A stretch of DNA of 25,731 bases from an uncultured Nocardioides sp. (GTDB lineage Bacteria; Actinomycetota; Actinomycetes; Propionibacteriales; Nocardioidaceae). The notes below the pieces were generated by a model, which saw only the letters and a list, made by a program, of their open reading frames with translations, was not told where the DNA came from and did not search any database. Positions 7,963-15,964 of this stretch are shown one piece after another; the first letter of the stretch is position 1; every line of letters begins with the position of its first letter. The stretch spans positions 1 through 25,731 of the forward strand of contig NZ_CAMPGZ010000026.1 in assembly GCF_946885725.1 (NCBI RefSeq). Direction: 5' to 3'. The translations under genes were made by a program, and so were the position numbers.

Positions 7963-8553
7963 TCAGGCGGCAGCCGCCCACCGCGCGTCCCGCCCGAAGG
8001 CGGCGAGCAGCCTGGTCTGCGGGTCGCCGTCGGCGTCCACCCGGTCCGCGATCATGCCGGCCTCGCGGTAGAGCTGCTCCCGTTGCTCGAACCACCGGGC
8101 CACCTCGTCGACGATCTCCGGGTCGAGGCGGGTGTCCGCGTTGACGGCCACCGCGAGGTCCCACCCGTGGATGAGGTGGTCGGCGCTGAGCTGCCGGACG
8201 TACTCCTCGACCCGCTCGTCGCCGTACGACAGGTGCACGGTGCCGCCCTGCGGGGCATAGCGGTCGACGGCGGCGATCGCGGCCAGCGCGGCGGAGCTGG
8301 CCCGGCGCGCCGCCGTCACGGGGTCGCCGAGCAGGTCGCCGTCGAACCGGTCGCCGACCTGCTCGATCGTCGCGCCCTCGAGCAGGGGGACGGTCCACAG
8401 CTCCTCCCCCACGACGTGGTTGACCAGCGCGTGCACGTCCCATCCCGAGCACGGTGTTGCCCGCCCCCAGTCGTCCGGTCCCACGGCTGCGAGCGCCTTC
8501 TGCCACTGGCCCACCGCCCGGCGGTGCAGCTCGGCGACGTCGAGCTCCGACAT
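7963..8553 (-). CDS. TIGR03086 family metal-binding protein (DinB/mycothiol-type)
   Basis: Protein of 196 residues in the DinB-like four-helix superfamily that includes mycothiol-dependent maleylpyruvate isomerase. The TPCSGWDVHALVNHVVGE segment near residue 30-48 is the family signature, and HLIHGWDLAVAV in the middle supplies a second conserved His. These histidines would coordinate a divalent metal. Members are thought to use mycothiol in thiol transfer or detoxification, but the substrate here is unknown. The ATG at 8553 is preceded by GGGAGGGGAG at good spacing; in-frame starts further upstream are therefore rejected. The same-strand radical SAM gene begins 55 bases after its stop. Confidence 0.85.
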   Translation of the reverse strand: MSELDVAELHRRAVGQWQKALAAVGPDDWGRATPCSGWDVHALVNHVVGEELWTVPLLEGATIEQVGDRFDGDLLGDPVTAARRASSAALAAIAAVDRYAPQGGTVHLSYGDERVEEYVRQLSADHLIHGWDLAVAVNADTRLDPEIVDEVARWFEQREQLYREAGMIADRVDADGDPQTRLLAAFGRDARWAAAA

Positions 8554-8632
8554 GGCTCCCCTCCCGGTGTCGGGTGGGTGCGACGGCGCCGGTTCCATCG
8601 TGCGCCCGCGGGGTGGCCGCCACCAGACCCGG

Positions 8633-8660
8633 ACGCGTCATCCTCAACGCGTCATTCTCG
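8633..8660. repeat. Tandem 14-base near-repeat upstream of the TIGR03086 gene
   Basis: ACGCGTCATCCTCA (8633-8646) is followed at once by ACGCGTCATTCTCG (8647-8660), 12 of 14 positions identical. It lies between the S8 protease terminator and the TIGR03086 start (about 80 bases upstream of the ATG), where an operator would be expected. Function is unknown. Confidence 0.4.
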
Positions 8661-8700
8661 AAAAGGCAGCCGGGGCCCGCGCGACGTGCGCGGGCCCCGG
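8661..8700 (-). terminator. Intrinsic terminator of the S8 protease gene
   Basis: Perfect 13-bp inverted repeat: arms 8670-8682 and 8688-8700 (CCGGGGCCCGCGC and its complement) with a five-base loop. Read on the minus strand, 25 bases after the S8 stop codon, the hairpin is followed within five bases by TTTT (8664-8661). This is a strong rho-independent terminator by actinobacterial standards and separates the protease from the TIGR03086 gene downstream. Confidence 0.8.
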
Positions 8701-8724
8701 GTCGTGCAGTCGTCCGGTGGCCGG

Positions 8725-10476
8725 TCAGCCGGTCGTGAGCGAGGTGTCGTCGACGACGAAGCTCGTCGGGAGGGTGTAGTCCTCCGTGCCGACGAACCGC
8801 AGCGTGACGGTCTTGCCGGTATAGGCCGACATGTTCAGCGTCCGCTGCACGTAGGACGAGCCCTTGTTGAGGTTGGAGTACGTCGCCAGGGTGGTCGTGG
8901 TGCCGCCGGAGGTGACCTGGACCCGGAACGTGTCGTAGGCCGTCGACGTGGTGGTCTCCTGGCTGGACACGTAGAGGTGGAAGGTCAGGGAGGCGCTCGA
9001 GGCGGCCGGGACCGTGACGGTCTGTGTCAACGTGTCGGTGTGGGTGGTGCCGTAGCCGTTGAACCAGGCCTTCCAGCTGCCGGTGCGGGCGGGGGCGCCA
9101 CTGGAGTTCGTGATCACGCCGGAGGTCGCCGTCCAGCCGGTGGCACCGGACTCGAAGCCCGGGTTCGCCAGGAGGTTGCCCGTGGGCGGCGGGGGCGGCG
9201 GGGTGGTGCCACCGTCGAGCAGGGAGTAGAGCAGGCGGTTCGGCGAGCCGGTGCCGGGGCTGGTCACCACGCCGGTCGTCGCGCTGTTGACGATCGCGCT
9301 GCTGACCGTGGCGGCCGACGCGGTCGGGTTGCCCTGCAGGTACAGCGCCGCGACGCCCGCGACGTGCGGGGTGGCCATCGACGTACCGCTGATCGTGTTG
9401 GTGGCGGTGTTGGACGTGTACCAGGCCGAGGTGATGCTGGAGCCGGGCGCGAACAGGTCGAGGCACGAGCCGTAGTTGGAGAAGCTCGACCGGGCGTCGC
9501 TGCTGGTGGTCGACCCGACGGTGAGGGCGGCGCCGACGCGCGACGGCGAGCCGTTGCATGCGTTGGTGCTCTCGTTGCCGGCGGCCACCGCGTAGGTGAC
9601 GCCGTCGTTGATCGAGTTGGTCACCGCGGAGTCGAGGGCGGAGGAGACGCCGCCGCCGAGGCTCATGTTCGCCACCGCGGGCGTGCCGGCCGCGTGGTTG
9701 CTGGTGACCCAGTCAACGCCGGCGATCACGCCGCTGGTGCTGCCGCTGCCGCTGCAGTCGAGGACCCGGACGGGCTTGAGCGTGACCTGCTTGGCGACGC
9801 CGTACGTCGAACCCCCGACCGTGCCGGCGACGTGCGTGCCGTGGCCGTTGCAGTCGGTCGTGCCGCGGCCGTCGTTGATCGCGGTGTAGCCGGACGTCAC
9901 GCGGCCGCCGAACTCGCTGTGCGAGGCGAGGATGCCGGTGTCGATGATGTAGGCGGTGACGCCCGAGCCGGTGGCGTTGTAGGTGTAGCTGTTGCTCAGC
10001 GGCGGGTTGCGCTGGTCGATGCGGTCCAGGCCCCAGGTGGCGGGCGACTGGGTGGCGTCGATGCTGACCCGCTGGTCAGCCTCGATGAAGGCGACGTCGG
10101 GGCTGGTGCGCAGCTCGGTGACGGCGCGGTCGGTGAGCTTGGCCGAGAAGCCGTTGAGCACCTTGCCGTAGTTCTCGAGGATCTTGCCGCCGTGGGCCTT
10201 GGCGACGGCGCGCGCGTCCTTGGTGTCGGCCGTGGTGGCGCGGTCGTTGAGGACGACGATGTAGCGGCCGTCGATGGCGGTCGGCTTGGCGGTGCCGATG
10301 AGCGGGGCTCTGTTGGTCTTGTCGGGCCCCTTGTCCCCCGCCTTCGGCGCGGCCGAGGCGGCCGACGCGCCGAACGCGGTGGCCGTGACGGTGGCGGCGG
10401 CGACCGTCGCCATGACGGCGGTGCGGAGCCGCCGGTGCTGCGGTGACTGCTGTGGTGATCGACTGTGTTGCGTCAC
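8725..10476 (-). CDS. Secreted subtilisin-like serine protease (S8 family) with C-terminal domain
   Basis: Exported protease of 583 residues. The GTG at 10476 has a GGGAG site about seven bases upstream and begins a signal peptide with hydrophobic core at 18-43 (cleavage near ASAASAA-P). An I9-type inhibitor propeptide spans about 70-140 (GRYIVVLND to [10 protein letters not shown]). The proteinase K-like catalytic domain has Asp179 (IIDTG), His212 (GHGTHVAG), oxyanion Asn301 (AAGNES) and Ser366 ([12 protein letters not shown]). A short proline linker (426-431) leads to a beta-rich domain (433-583, [16 protein letters not shown]) of the carbohydrate-binding-module or prepeptidase type, probably for substrate attachment. 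All catalytic residues are intact. It diverges from the S1 protease gene across a 270-base region and ends in a strong terminator. Likely role is extracellular protein degradation. Confidence 0.95.
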   Translation of the reverse strand: MTQHSRSPQQSPQHRRLRTAVMATVAAATVTATAFGASAASAAPKAGDKGPDKTNRAPLIGTAKPTAIDGRYIVVLNDRATTADTKDARAVAKAHGGKILENYGKVLNGFSAKLTDRAVTELRTSPDVAFIEADQRVSIDATQSPATWGLDRIDQRNPPLSNSYTYNATGSGVTAYIIDTGILASHSEFGGRVTSGYTAINDGRGTTDCNGHGTHVAGTVGGSTYGVAKQVTLKPVRVLDCSGSGSTSGVIAGVDWVTSNHAAGTPAVANMSLGGGVSSALDSAVTNSINDGVTYAVAAGNESTNACNGSPSRVGAALTVGSTTSSDARSSFSNYGSCLDLFAPGSSITSAWYTSNTATNTISGTSMATPHVAGVAALYLQGNPTASAATVSSAIVNSATTGVVTSPGTGSPNRLLYSLLDGGTTPPPPPPTGNLLANPGFESGATGWTATSGVITNSSGAPARTGSWKAWFNGYGTTHTDTLTQTVTVPAASSASLTFHLYVSSQETTTSTAYDTFRVQVTSGGTTTTLATYSNLNKGSSYVQRTLNMSAYTGKTVTLRFVGTEDYTLPTSFVVDDTSLTTG

Positions 10477-10576
10477 GGGCTCTCCCGAGAGTGGAGGGTC
10501 CGGCCGGTTGCCGTGACCCGGTCCTGTGCTGCGGCCGGCTGCGGTCGCTCGTGGCGTGCGAGCCGGCTGAGCGAGG

Positions 10577-10582
10577 AACGTA
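10577..10582 (-). promoter_or_regulatory. Possible -10 element of the S8 protease gene
   Basis: On the minus strand TACGTT matches TANNNT and would give a leader of about 94 bases. That leader would contain a 7-bp inverted repeat (10534-10540 with 10561-10567, 20-base loop). No -35 is evident, so confidence is low. Confidence 0.3.
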
Positions 10583-10622
10583 GTGACAGCGAACGGTTGC
10601 GGTCCCCTGGCCGGACGTTCAT

Positions 10623-10641
10623 GTTCGTGCAGCGCACGAAC
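10623..10641. promoter_or_regulatory. Operator-like inverted repeat between the divergent proteases
   Basis: Perfect 8-bp inverted repeat with a three-base spacer: GTTCGTGC-AGC-GCACGAAC. Its position near the middle of the 270-base divergent gap and its dyad length suit a dimeric transcription factor, which could control both protease genes. No regulator gene is encoded nearby. The rest of 10477-10746 holds the possible S8 -10 element and the S1 leader hairpin; I see no tRNA or small gene there. Confidence 0.5.
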
Positions 10642-10700
10642 CTGCAACCCCGGTCGCCCTTGACGCTGCCGGTCTAGACAGTGGTTGGGTCGAGGGACGT

Positions 10701-10726
10701 GAGGATGCGCATCGGGGCGCATCCTC
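10701..10726 (+). promoter_or_regulatory. Leader hairpin immediately upstream of the S1 protease ribosome binding site
   Basis: Perfect 10-bp inverted repeat, GAGGATGCGC (10701-10710) and GCGCATCCTC (10717-10726), six-base loop. The GGGAG ribosome binding site follows only 8 bases later and is itself flanked by complementary AGGG and CCCT (10733-10746), so translation could be modulated by RNA folding. A DNA operator is the alternative. No T-tract follows, so it is not a typical terminator. Confidence 0.5.
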
Positions 10727-10746
10727 CCGAACAGGGAGATCCCCCT

Positions 10747-11871
10747 ATGAAGAAGTTCCGTCCACACCGCCGATCGGCGGTCGTACTAGGAGCCGCGGCC
10801 CTGGCCACCGCGATGACCGGGTTCGTTGCTTCACCGGGTACTGCCGCCCCCTCAGCCGGGCCGGTGGCGAAGACCGCCGCCGCCCCGGGCAAGGCCGCCG
10901 TCAAGAGCCAGCAGCGCACGGTCGAGGCCGCCAAGGAGGCGCGGGCCGTCGCGCGCGACCTCGGTGCCGACGCCGTCGGGGTCCACTTCGACAAGGCCAG
11001 CGGCAAGATGGTCGTCAACGTGTCGGACCGCGCGGCAGCCGCGCAGGCCCGTCGCGCCGCCGACGGTGACACCGTCGTACGCGTCGTGAAGCACAGCAAG
11101 GCCGACCTCGCCGTGGCGACCAAGGGCCTCCGGAAGCAGGTCACGGCCCCCGGCAGCAGCTGGGCGATCGACCACGCCGCCAACCAGGTCGTGGTGACGC
11201 TCGACTCGACGGTCTCCGACGTCGACCGCGCGAAGATCGAGAAGACCGTCGCGAAGTACGGCGACGCCGTCCGCGTCGACCAGGTCGCCGGAACCTTCAG
11301 CACCCGCCTCTCCGGCGGTCAGGCGATCTACGCCGCCGGAGGCGGTCGCTGCTCGCTGGGCTTCAACGTGCGCAGCGGCTCGTCGTACTACTTCCTGACG
11401 GCCGGGCACTGCACCAACATCGCCAGCACGTGGTACTCGAACTCCGCGCAGACGTCGTACCTCGGCACGCGCGCCGGGACGAGCTTCCCGGGCAACGACT
11501 ACGGCATCGTGTCCACGCCGTCGGCCGGGTCGGGGAATGTCTACCTCTACAACGGCAGCTACCGCGACATCACCGGCGCGGGCAACGCGTTCGTCGGCCA
11601 GACCGTCACGCGCAGCGGCAGCACGACCGGTGTGCACAGCGGCACGGTGCAGGCGCTGAACGCGACCGTGAACTACGCCGAGGGCCAGGTCCGCGGCCTG
11701 ATCCAGACCAACGTCTGCGCCGAGCCCGGCGACAGCGGCGGCTCGCTGTTCTCCGGCAACACCGCGATCGGCCTGACCTCGGGCGGCAGCGGCAACTGCA
11801 CCTGGGGCGGTACGACGTTCTTCCAGCCGGTCACCGAGGCGCTGAGCGTCTACGGCGTGAGCGTCTACTGA
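10747..11871 (+). CDS. Secreted streptogrisin/alpha-lytic-type serine protease (S1 family)
   Basis: Exported chymotrypsin-fold protease of 374 residues. The ATG at 10747 has a GGGAGA site nine bases upstream; the protein starts [10 protein letters not shown] with a hydrophobic signal core to about residue 34. A long propeptide (about 50-190) resembles the alpha-lytic protease prodomain, which assists folding. The mature enzyme begins near 190-200 and has the catalytic triad His221 (TAGHC), Asp251 (NDYGIV) and Ser330 ([12 protein letters not shown]). Cys202/Cys222 and Cys324/Cys351 fit the two conserved disulfides. At about 180 mature residues it is the usual length for streptogrisins, with no extra binding domain. 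It diverges from the S8 protease and is followed by a hairpin at 11911-11941. Confidence 0.95.
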   Translation: MKKFRPHRRSAVVLGAAALATAMTGFVASPGTAAPSAGPVAKTAAAPGKAAVKSQQRTVEAAKEARAVARDLGADAVGVHFDKASGKMVVNVSDRAAAAQARRAADGDTVVRVVKHSKADLAVATKGLRKQVTAPGSSWAIDHAANQVVVTLDSTVSDVDRAKIEKTVAKYGDAVRVDQVAGTFSTRLSGGQAIYAAGGGRCSLGFNVRSGSSYYFLTAGHCTNIASTWYSNSAQTSYLGTRAGTSFPGNDYGIVSTPSAGSGNVYLYNGSYRDITGAGNAFVGQTVTRSGSTTGVHSGTVQALNATVNYAEGQVRGLIQTNVCAEPGDSGGSLFSGNTAIGLTSGGSGNCTWGGTTFFQPVTEALSVYGVSVY

Positions 11872-11910
11872 CCCGTCGGCTCAACTGGCTCGGCCGACTC
11901 TCGCTAGCGG

Positions 11911-11941
11911 CCGGCGCCCGGGGACTCTCCTCGGGCGCCGG
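11911..11941 (+). terminator. Probable terminator hairpin after the S1 protease
   Basis: Perfect 10-bp inverted repeat, CCGGCGCCCG (11911-11920) and CGGGCGCCGG (11932-11941), 40 bases after the protease stop. There is no T-tract, as is common for actinobacterial termination hairpins. It lies between convergent genes and might also stop transcription from rodA, whose stop is about 125 bases away. Confidence 0.55.
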
Positions 11942-11970
11942 TCGTCTGCGGTCCGGTCGCCGGAACACCG

Positions 11971-11979
11971 TTGTCCACA
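11971..11979 (+). promoter_or_regulatory. Single DnaA-box-like 9-mer
   Basis: TTGTCCACA matches the GC-rich actinobacterial form of the DnaA box. It lies in the convergent gap between the S1 protease and rodA (11872-12066). Only one copy is seen, so this is not an origin; it could be a chance match or a DnaA-titration site. Confidence 0.25.
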
Positions 11980-12066
11980 GGACTGCCCACGCGTTCCTGG
12001 CGGATCCCACGTGATGTTTCGGCCCGGATGCGCCGGTTTCCCAGCAGCCGGTGGTATCCCGACGGG

Positions 12067-13275
12067 TCAGAACCGCGAGCGCACCAGCCGCGACGGCGCG
12101 ATCCCGAGGCCCCCGTCGGGGCGACGCGCGATGTTCTGCAGCAGGCCGACGGCCATCAGCGTCGCGAACATCGAGGAGCCGCCGTACGACACCAGCGGCA
12201 GGGGTACGCCGGTGACGGGCATGATGCCCAGGCACATGCCGATGTTCTGGAACGCCTGGAAGCCGAACCAGCAGGCGATGCCGGCGGCGGCGAGGCGGCC
12301 GAACAGGTCGTCGGCGCGGGAGGCGATGACCAGCGCGCGCCAGATGACCACGCCGAGCAGCAGGATCAGCACGCCCGACCCGACGAGCCCGAGCTCCTCG
12401 CCGGCGACGGTGAAGATGAAGTCGGTGTGCTGCTCCGGCACGAACCCGGCGTGCGTCTGGGAGCCGTTGAACAGGCCTTGGCCGGTGACGCCGCCGTTGC
12501 CGATGGCGATGCGCGCCTGGGTGGTGTTGTAGCCGGCGCCACGCGGGTCGAGCGACGGGTCCGTGAAGGCGAGGAACCGGTCGATCTGGTAGTCCGCGAG
12601 CAGGCCCACCTGGACGGCGACCACGGCGGCGACGACACCGCCGCCGAACAGGCCGGCCAGCCACACGCGCGGGGCACCGCTGACCGCGATGACGCCGAAG
12701 ACGGTGGCGGACAGCACGAGCATGGTGCCGAGGTCGGGCTGCAGCAGGATCAGCGCCGCGGGGATGCCGGCGATGACCAGCATCCCGACCACGTCGGGCC
12801 AGCGCACCTCGCGCGAGCGCAGCGAACCCTCCGTCCGCTCGGCGACGAGCAGCGCCATGCCGATGGCGACGGCCAGCTTGGCGAACTCGGCCGGCTGGAT
12901 GGACATCCCGGCGATCACGATCCATGAGCGTGAGCCGTTGATCGTGCTGCCCATGACGAGCACGAGCACCAGCCCGACCACGCTCGCGACGTACACGAGC
13001 GGCGCGAGGATGCGCACCCACCGGTGGTCGGTCGCCATCACCAGCAGGCCGAGCACGATGCCGATCGCGATGTTGACCAGCTGCTTCTTCAGGTATGCCC
13101 GCGGGTCGTCGCCGACGAGGAGCTCGCGGCTCGACGTGGCCGACCACACCAGCAGGGCCCCGAGCACGAGCAGCCCGGCTGCGGCCAGCACCAGCACCCA
13201 GTCGACGCGTCCGGCGCGAACCCGCGACGTGGTCTCGACCCGGACGCGAGGCCGGGCCGCGGTGGTCAGGCTCAT
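12067..13275 (-). CDS. rodA: SEDS-family peptidoglycan glycosyltransferase RodA
   Basis: Polytopic membrane protein of 402 residues that polymerises lipid II during lateral wall growth with its class B PBP partner. About 10 hydrophobic helices are visible. Family hallmarks are GSTINGSRSWI with SIQPAEFAKLA (109-135), LLQPDLGTMLVL (177-188), HTDFIFTVAGEELG (283-296; Asp285 matches the proposed catalytic Asp of SEDS proteins) and LVSYGGSSMFATLMAVGLL (361-379). Its ATG overlaps the pbp2 stop by four bases (ATGA), the expected RodA-PBP2 coupling, and this distinguishes it from FtsW. The ~25-residue N-terminus before the first helix is cytoplasmic. It is the last gene of the mre operon. Confidence 0.95.
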   Translation of the reverse strand: MSLTTAARPRVRVETTSRVRAGRVDWVLVLAAAGLLVLGALLVWSATSSRELLVGDDPRAYLKKQLVNIAIGIVLGLLVMATDHRWVRILAPLVYVASVVGLVLVLVMGSTINGSRSWIVIAGMSIQPAEFAKLAVAIGMALLVAERTEGSLRSREVRWPDVVGMLVIAGIPAALILLQPDLGTMLVLSATVFGVIAVSGAPRVWLAGLFGGGVVAAVVAVQVGLLADYQIDRFLAFTDPSLDPRGAGYNTTQARIAIGNGGVTGQGLFNGSQTHAGFVPEQHTDFIFTVAGEELGLVGSGVLILLLGVVIWRALVIASRADDLFGRLAAAGIACWFGFQAFQNIGMCLGIMPVTGVPLPLVSYGGSSMFATLMAVGLLQNIARRPDGGLGIAPSRLVRSRF

Positions 13276-15452
13276 CGACGGCGTCCCTTCGTGACCGGCG
13301 GCAGGATCGCGCCGTCCTTGGCGAACGTGGGCAGCGCGGCGGGCGGGATGGCCCCGGGGATCGCGGCCTTGCGGCGGTCGACCTTCATGCCGTTGATGCC
13401 GTAGAGCGTCTCCCAGATCTTGCGGATGGCCGGGCCGGACGTGCCGGAGCCGGTGCCGCCCTGGGAGACCATCATCACCACGACGTACCTCTTGTCGTAC
13501 GACGCCACCCACGACGTGCTCTGCTTGCCGTAGACCTCGGCGGAGCCTGTCTTGGAGCGGATCTTGACCTTGTCGAGCGGGAAGTCGATGAGCCGCCACG
13601 ACATCGTGCCGCTGCGCGAGGTGCCCTGCAGCGCGGTGTCGATGTAGCGCAGGTCCGCCTTGCTGACCTTCACCCGCGACGCGCGCTTCGGCTTGATCCG
13701 CTTCACGACCTCGCCGGAGGGGTCGACGATCGCCTTGGCGACGCGCGGCTCCCACAGCGTGCCGCCGTTGGACAGCGCGGCGTAGGCGCGGGCGAGCTGG
13801 AGCGGGGTGACGATCGTGTCGCCCTGCCCGATCGCGAAGTTCACCGCGTCACCGGCACGGTAGGCGAAGCCCTCGATGCAGAACTCGCGGGCGAACCGGT
13901 GCAGGAAGTCGTTGCCGGGCTTCTTGCCGAGCTTGCAGTAGTAGTCCTTGTTCGACTTCCAGTAGGCGCGCTTCCACTTGCGGTCGGCGATGCGGCCGGA
14001 GGCCTCGCCCGGCACGTCGATGCCGGTCTCCTTGCCGAAGCCGAACATCTTCGCGGTGCTCACCAGCGGGTCCCGCGCGGTGACGTCGTCGACGTCGGTG
14101 CCGAACCGCTGCCAGAAGGAGTAGCCGACGCGGTAGAAGAAGGTGTTGCAGGAGACCTGCAGCGCCTTGTCGAAGCCGATGTACCCGTAGGCGCCGGACT
14201 CGTAGTTCTTGAAGTCGCGGTTGCCGACCCGGAACGCCGACGAGCAGTTCAGCCGGGTGTCCTGGCCGTAGCCGTTCGACAGCGCGCCGGCGGTCATGAA
14301 CGGCTTCCACGTCGAGCCGGGCGCGAACTGGCCCTGCGTGGCGCGCGACAGCAGCGGGGTGCCGGCCTTCTTGGAGTAGAGCCGCTTGAGCGCCTTCGAG
14401 GAGATGCCGCCGACCCACACGCTCGGGTCGTACGTCGGGAAGCCGGCCATCGCGACGACACGGCCGTTGGTCGCGTCGAGCACGACCGCGGCTCCGGAGT
14501 CGGCGACGTAGTTGCGGTGCGTCACCGGGTCCAGCGTCTTGCGGGCGGTGCGGATGGTCTGCTCGAGCTGCTGCTCGACCACGGCCTGCACGCGCGCGTC
14601 GATGGACGTGACGAGCGTCTTGCCGACCTCGCCCTCGGTCTCGCCGGTCGTGCCGAGCACGCGTCCCATCGAGTCGACGGCCACGGAGCGGTAGCCCGGG
14701 TAGCCGCGCAGGTACTCGTCGTACTGCTTCTCCAGCCCGGCGCGGCCGACCACCGACGCACCGTGCACGGACTGGTCGCCCTTCGCCTCGGCGTCGTCGA
14801 GCTCGGACTCGGTGATCGGGCTCAGGTAGCCGAGCAGGTGCGCGGCGTTGATGCCGTACGGCGACGGGTAGGCGCGGACCGGCTGCTGCTCGACGATCAC
14901 GGCTGGGAAGTCCTCGCCCTGCTCCATGATCGAGATCGCGACCTGCTGGCGGACGTCCTCGGCAACGGGGACCGGCTGGTAGGGCGAGCCGTTCCAGCAC
15001 GTGCCGGTGACCGAGCCTGGCTCGCCGCACAGGAGCGTGCGGGCGTGGATCTTCGTGTACTTCCCGCCGACGGCGCGGGCCAGCCGGCGCAGCAGCGCCT
15101 CCTGCTGGTCCTCGTCCATCTTGCCGAGCATGGTGCGGTCGACGCTGACCACCCACGACTGCCGGCTCGCAACCAGCGGGCGGCCCATGTCGTCGACGAT
15201 CAGGCCGCGGGCCGGCTGCACGACGAGCTCGCGCACGGACTGCTCGGCGGCCTGGGCCTGGTAGGACTCCCCGCCCAGCACCTGGAGGTACCAGAGCCGC
15301 GCGAACAGCGTGACGAAGAGCGACAGGACCAGCGCCTGCACGACGACCAGGCGCAGCGTGCCCTTGGTCGCCGAGCTCGCGCGGACACGGCCGCGGCTGG
15401 TCGAGCTCGCTGTCCGGGTGGTCGTCGAGACCACGTCCTTGGGCGCGACCAT
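13272..15452 (-). CDS. mrdA: Penicillin-binding protein 2 (class B transpeptidase, elongation)
   Basis: Transpeptidase of 726 residues that cross-links peptidoglycan in the elongation complex. A cytoplasmic tail of about 32 residues precedes one membrane helix (33-58), then the PBP dimerisation region (75-280) and the transpeptidase domain. Active-site motifs are intact: Ser380-x-x-Lys383 (APGSTWKPF), Ser434-Cys-Asn436 and Lys634-Thr-Gly636 (RSKTGSAE). An insertion with Cys506 and Cys525 between the SxN and KTG motifs may carry a disulfide. The C-terminal 37 residues are Pro/Lys/Arg-rich and look disordered. The ATG shares its A with the TGA of mreD, and its stop overlaps rodA, so translation is coupled through mreD-pbp2-rodA. 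Confidence 0.95.
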   Translation of the reverse strand: MVAPKDVVSTTTRTASSTSRGRVRASSATKGTLRLVVVQALVLSLFVTLFARLWYLQVLGGESYQAQAAEQSVRELVVQPARGLIVDDMGRPLVASRQSWVVSVDRTMLGKMDEDQQEALLRRLARAVGGKYTKIHARTLLCGEPGSVTGTCWNGSPYQPVPVAEDVRQQVAISIMEQGEDFPAVIVEQQPVRAYPSPYGINAAHLLGYLSPITESELDDAEAKGDQSVHGASVVGRAGLEKQYDEYLRGYPGYRSVAVDSMGRVLGTTGETEGEVGKTLVTSIDARVQAVVEQQLEQTIRTARKTLDPVTHRNYVADSGAAVVLDATNGRVVAMAGFPTYDPSVWVGGISSKALKRLYSKKAGTPLLSRATQGQFAPGSTWKPFMTAGALSNGYGQDTRLNCSSAFRVGNRDFKNYESGAYGYIGFDKALQVSCNTFFYRVGYSFWQRFGTDVDDVTARDPLVSTAKMFGFGKETGIDVPGEASGRIADRKWKRAYWKSNKDYYCKLGKKPGNDFLHRFAREFCIEGFAYRAGDAVNFAIGQGDTIVTPLQLARAYAALSNGGTLWEPRVAKAIVDPSGEVVKRIKPKRASRVKVSKADLRYIDTALQGTSRSGTMSWRLIDFPLDKVKIRSKTGSAEVYGKQSTSWVASYDKRYVVVMMVSQGGTGSGTSGPAIRKIWETLYGINGMKVDRRKAAIPGAIPPAALPTFAKDGAILPPVTKGRRR

Positions 15453-15964
15453 CAGTACGCGACCTGCGGAGGCTGGATCCGCCGGAGCAGCATCATCGCC
15501 GGCGGCAGCACGAACGGGGTGAGCAGCAGGTCGTAGCCGACCGCGAGCGGGATGACGCCGAGCGCCTCGGTCACGGGTACGGCGGGGTCCTGGAGCACCA
15601 GGCCGGACAGCGCGAACACCGACGTGCCGATGAACGACGACGCGGCGACCGTGATCAGCGCGGCGACCGGCGACGAGCCGGCGTCCGACCGGACCCGGCC
15701 GGCGACGTACCCGACGACGACGAGCGCGAGCGCCCAGCGGCCGGCGACGTGGTCTGCCGGCGGCGCGAGGTCCACCGCAAGGCCGGCGACGAAGCCGAGG
15801 ATCGCAGCGGCGTCGGGACCGCGGACGAGCGCGGTGGCGACGACGAGCAGCAGGGCGAGGTTGGGCACCACCCCCCCGAACGACAGGAACGCGAAGCCGG
15901 CCACCTGGAGCACCACGGCCAGGATCACCAGGACGGCCAAGACGGCGGCGCGGACGGCGGTCAC
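15452..15964 (-). CDS. mreD: Rod shape-determining protein MreD
   Basis: Small integral membrane protein of 170 residues with about five hydrophobic segments. It starts MTAVRAAVLAVLVILAVVLQ and contains the family's VVPNLALLLVVATALVRGP and GFVAGLAVDLAPP segments. MreD belongs to the Rod complex with MreC, PBP2 and RodA. The GTG start at 15964 overlaps the mreC stop as GTGA, and its own stop overlaps the pbp2 start by one base. Sequence conservation in this family is low, but position and length make the call secure. Confidence 0.92.
   Translation of the reverse strand: MTAVRAAVLAVLVILAVVLQVAGFAFLSFGGVVPNLALLLVVATALVRGPDAAAILGFVAGLAVDLAPPADHVAGRWALALVVVGYVAGRVRSDAGSSPVAALITVAASSFIGTSVFALSGLVLQDPAVPVTEALGVIPLAVGYDLLLTPFVLPPAMMLLRRIQPPQVAY

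Noticed and set aside
5646..10446. Two long plus-strand open frames opposite the radical SAM, TIGR03086 and S8 protease genes
   Set aside because: Both are shadows of minus-strand genes with intact catalytic motifs; the products are Val/Ala/Gly/Arg-rich with no recognisable domain.
10660..10680. TTGACG followed by TAGACA as an S1 protease promoter
   Set aside because: The spacing between the two hexamers is only nine bases, far from the 16-18 needed.
12008..12024. CACGTGATGTTTC resembling a parS half-site
   Set aside because: The full palindrome TGTTTCACGTGAAACA is absent; only the CACGTG core and a displaced GTTTC occur.
13095..15536. Long plus-strand open frame opposite pbp2 and rodA
   Set aside because: The minus strand has all PBP2 and SEDS motifs and coupled starts; the antisense product has no family features.
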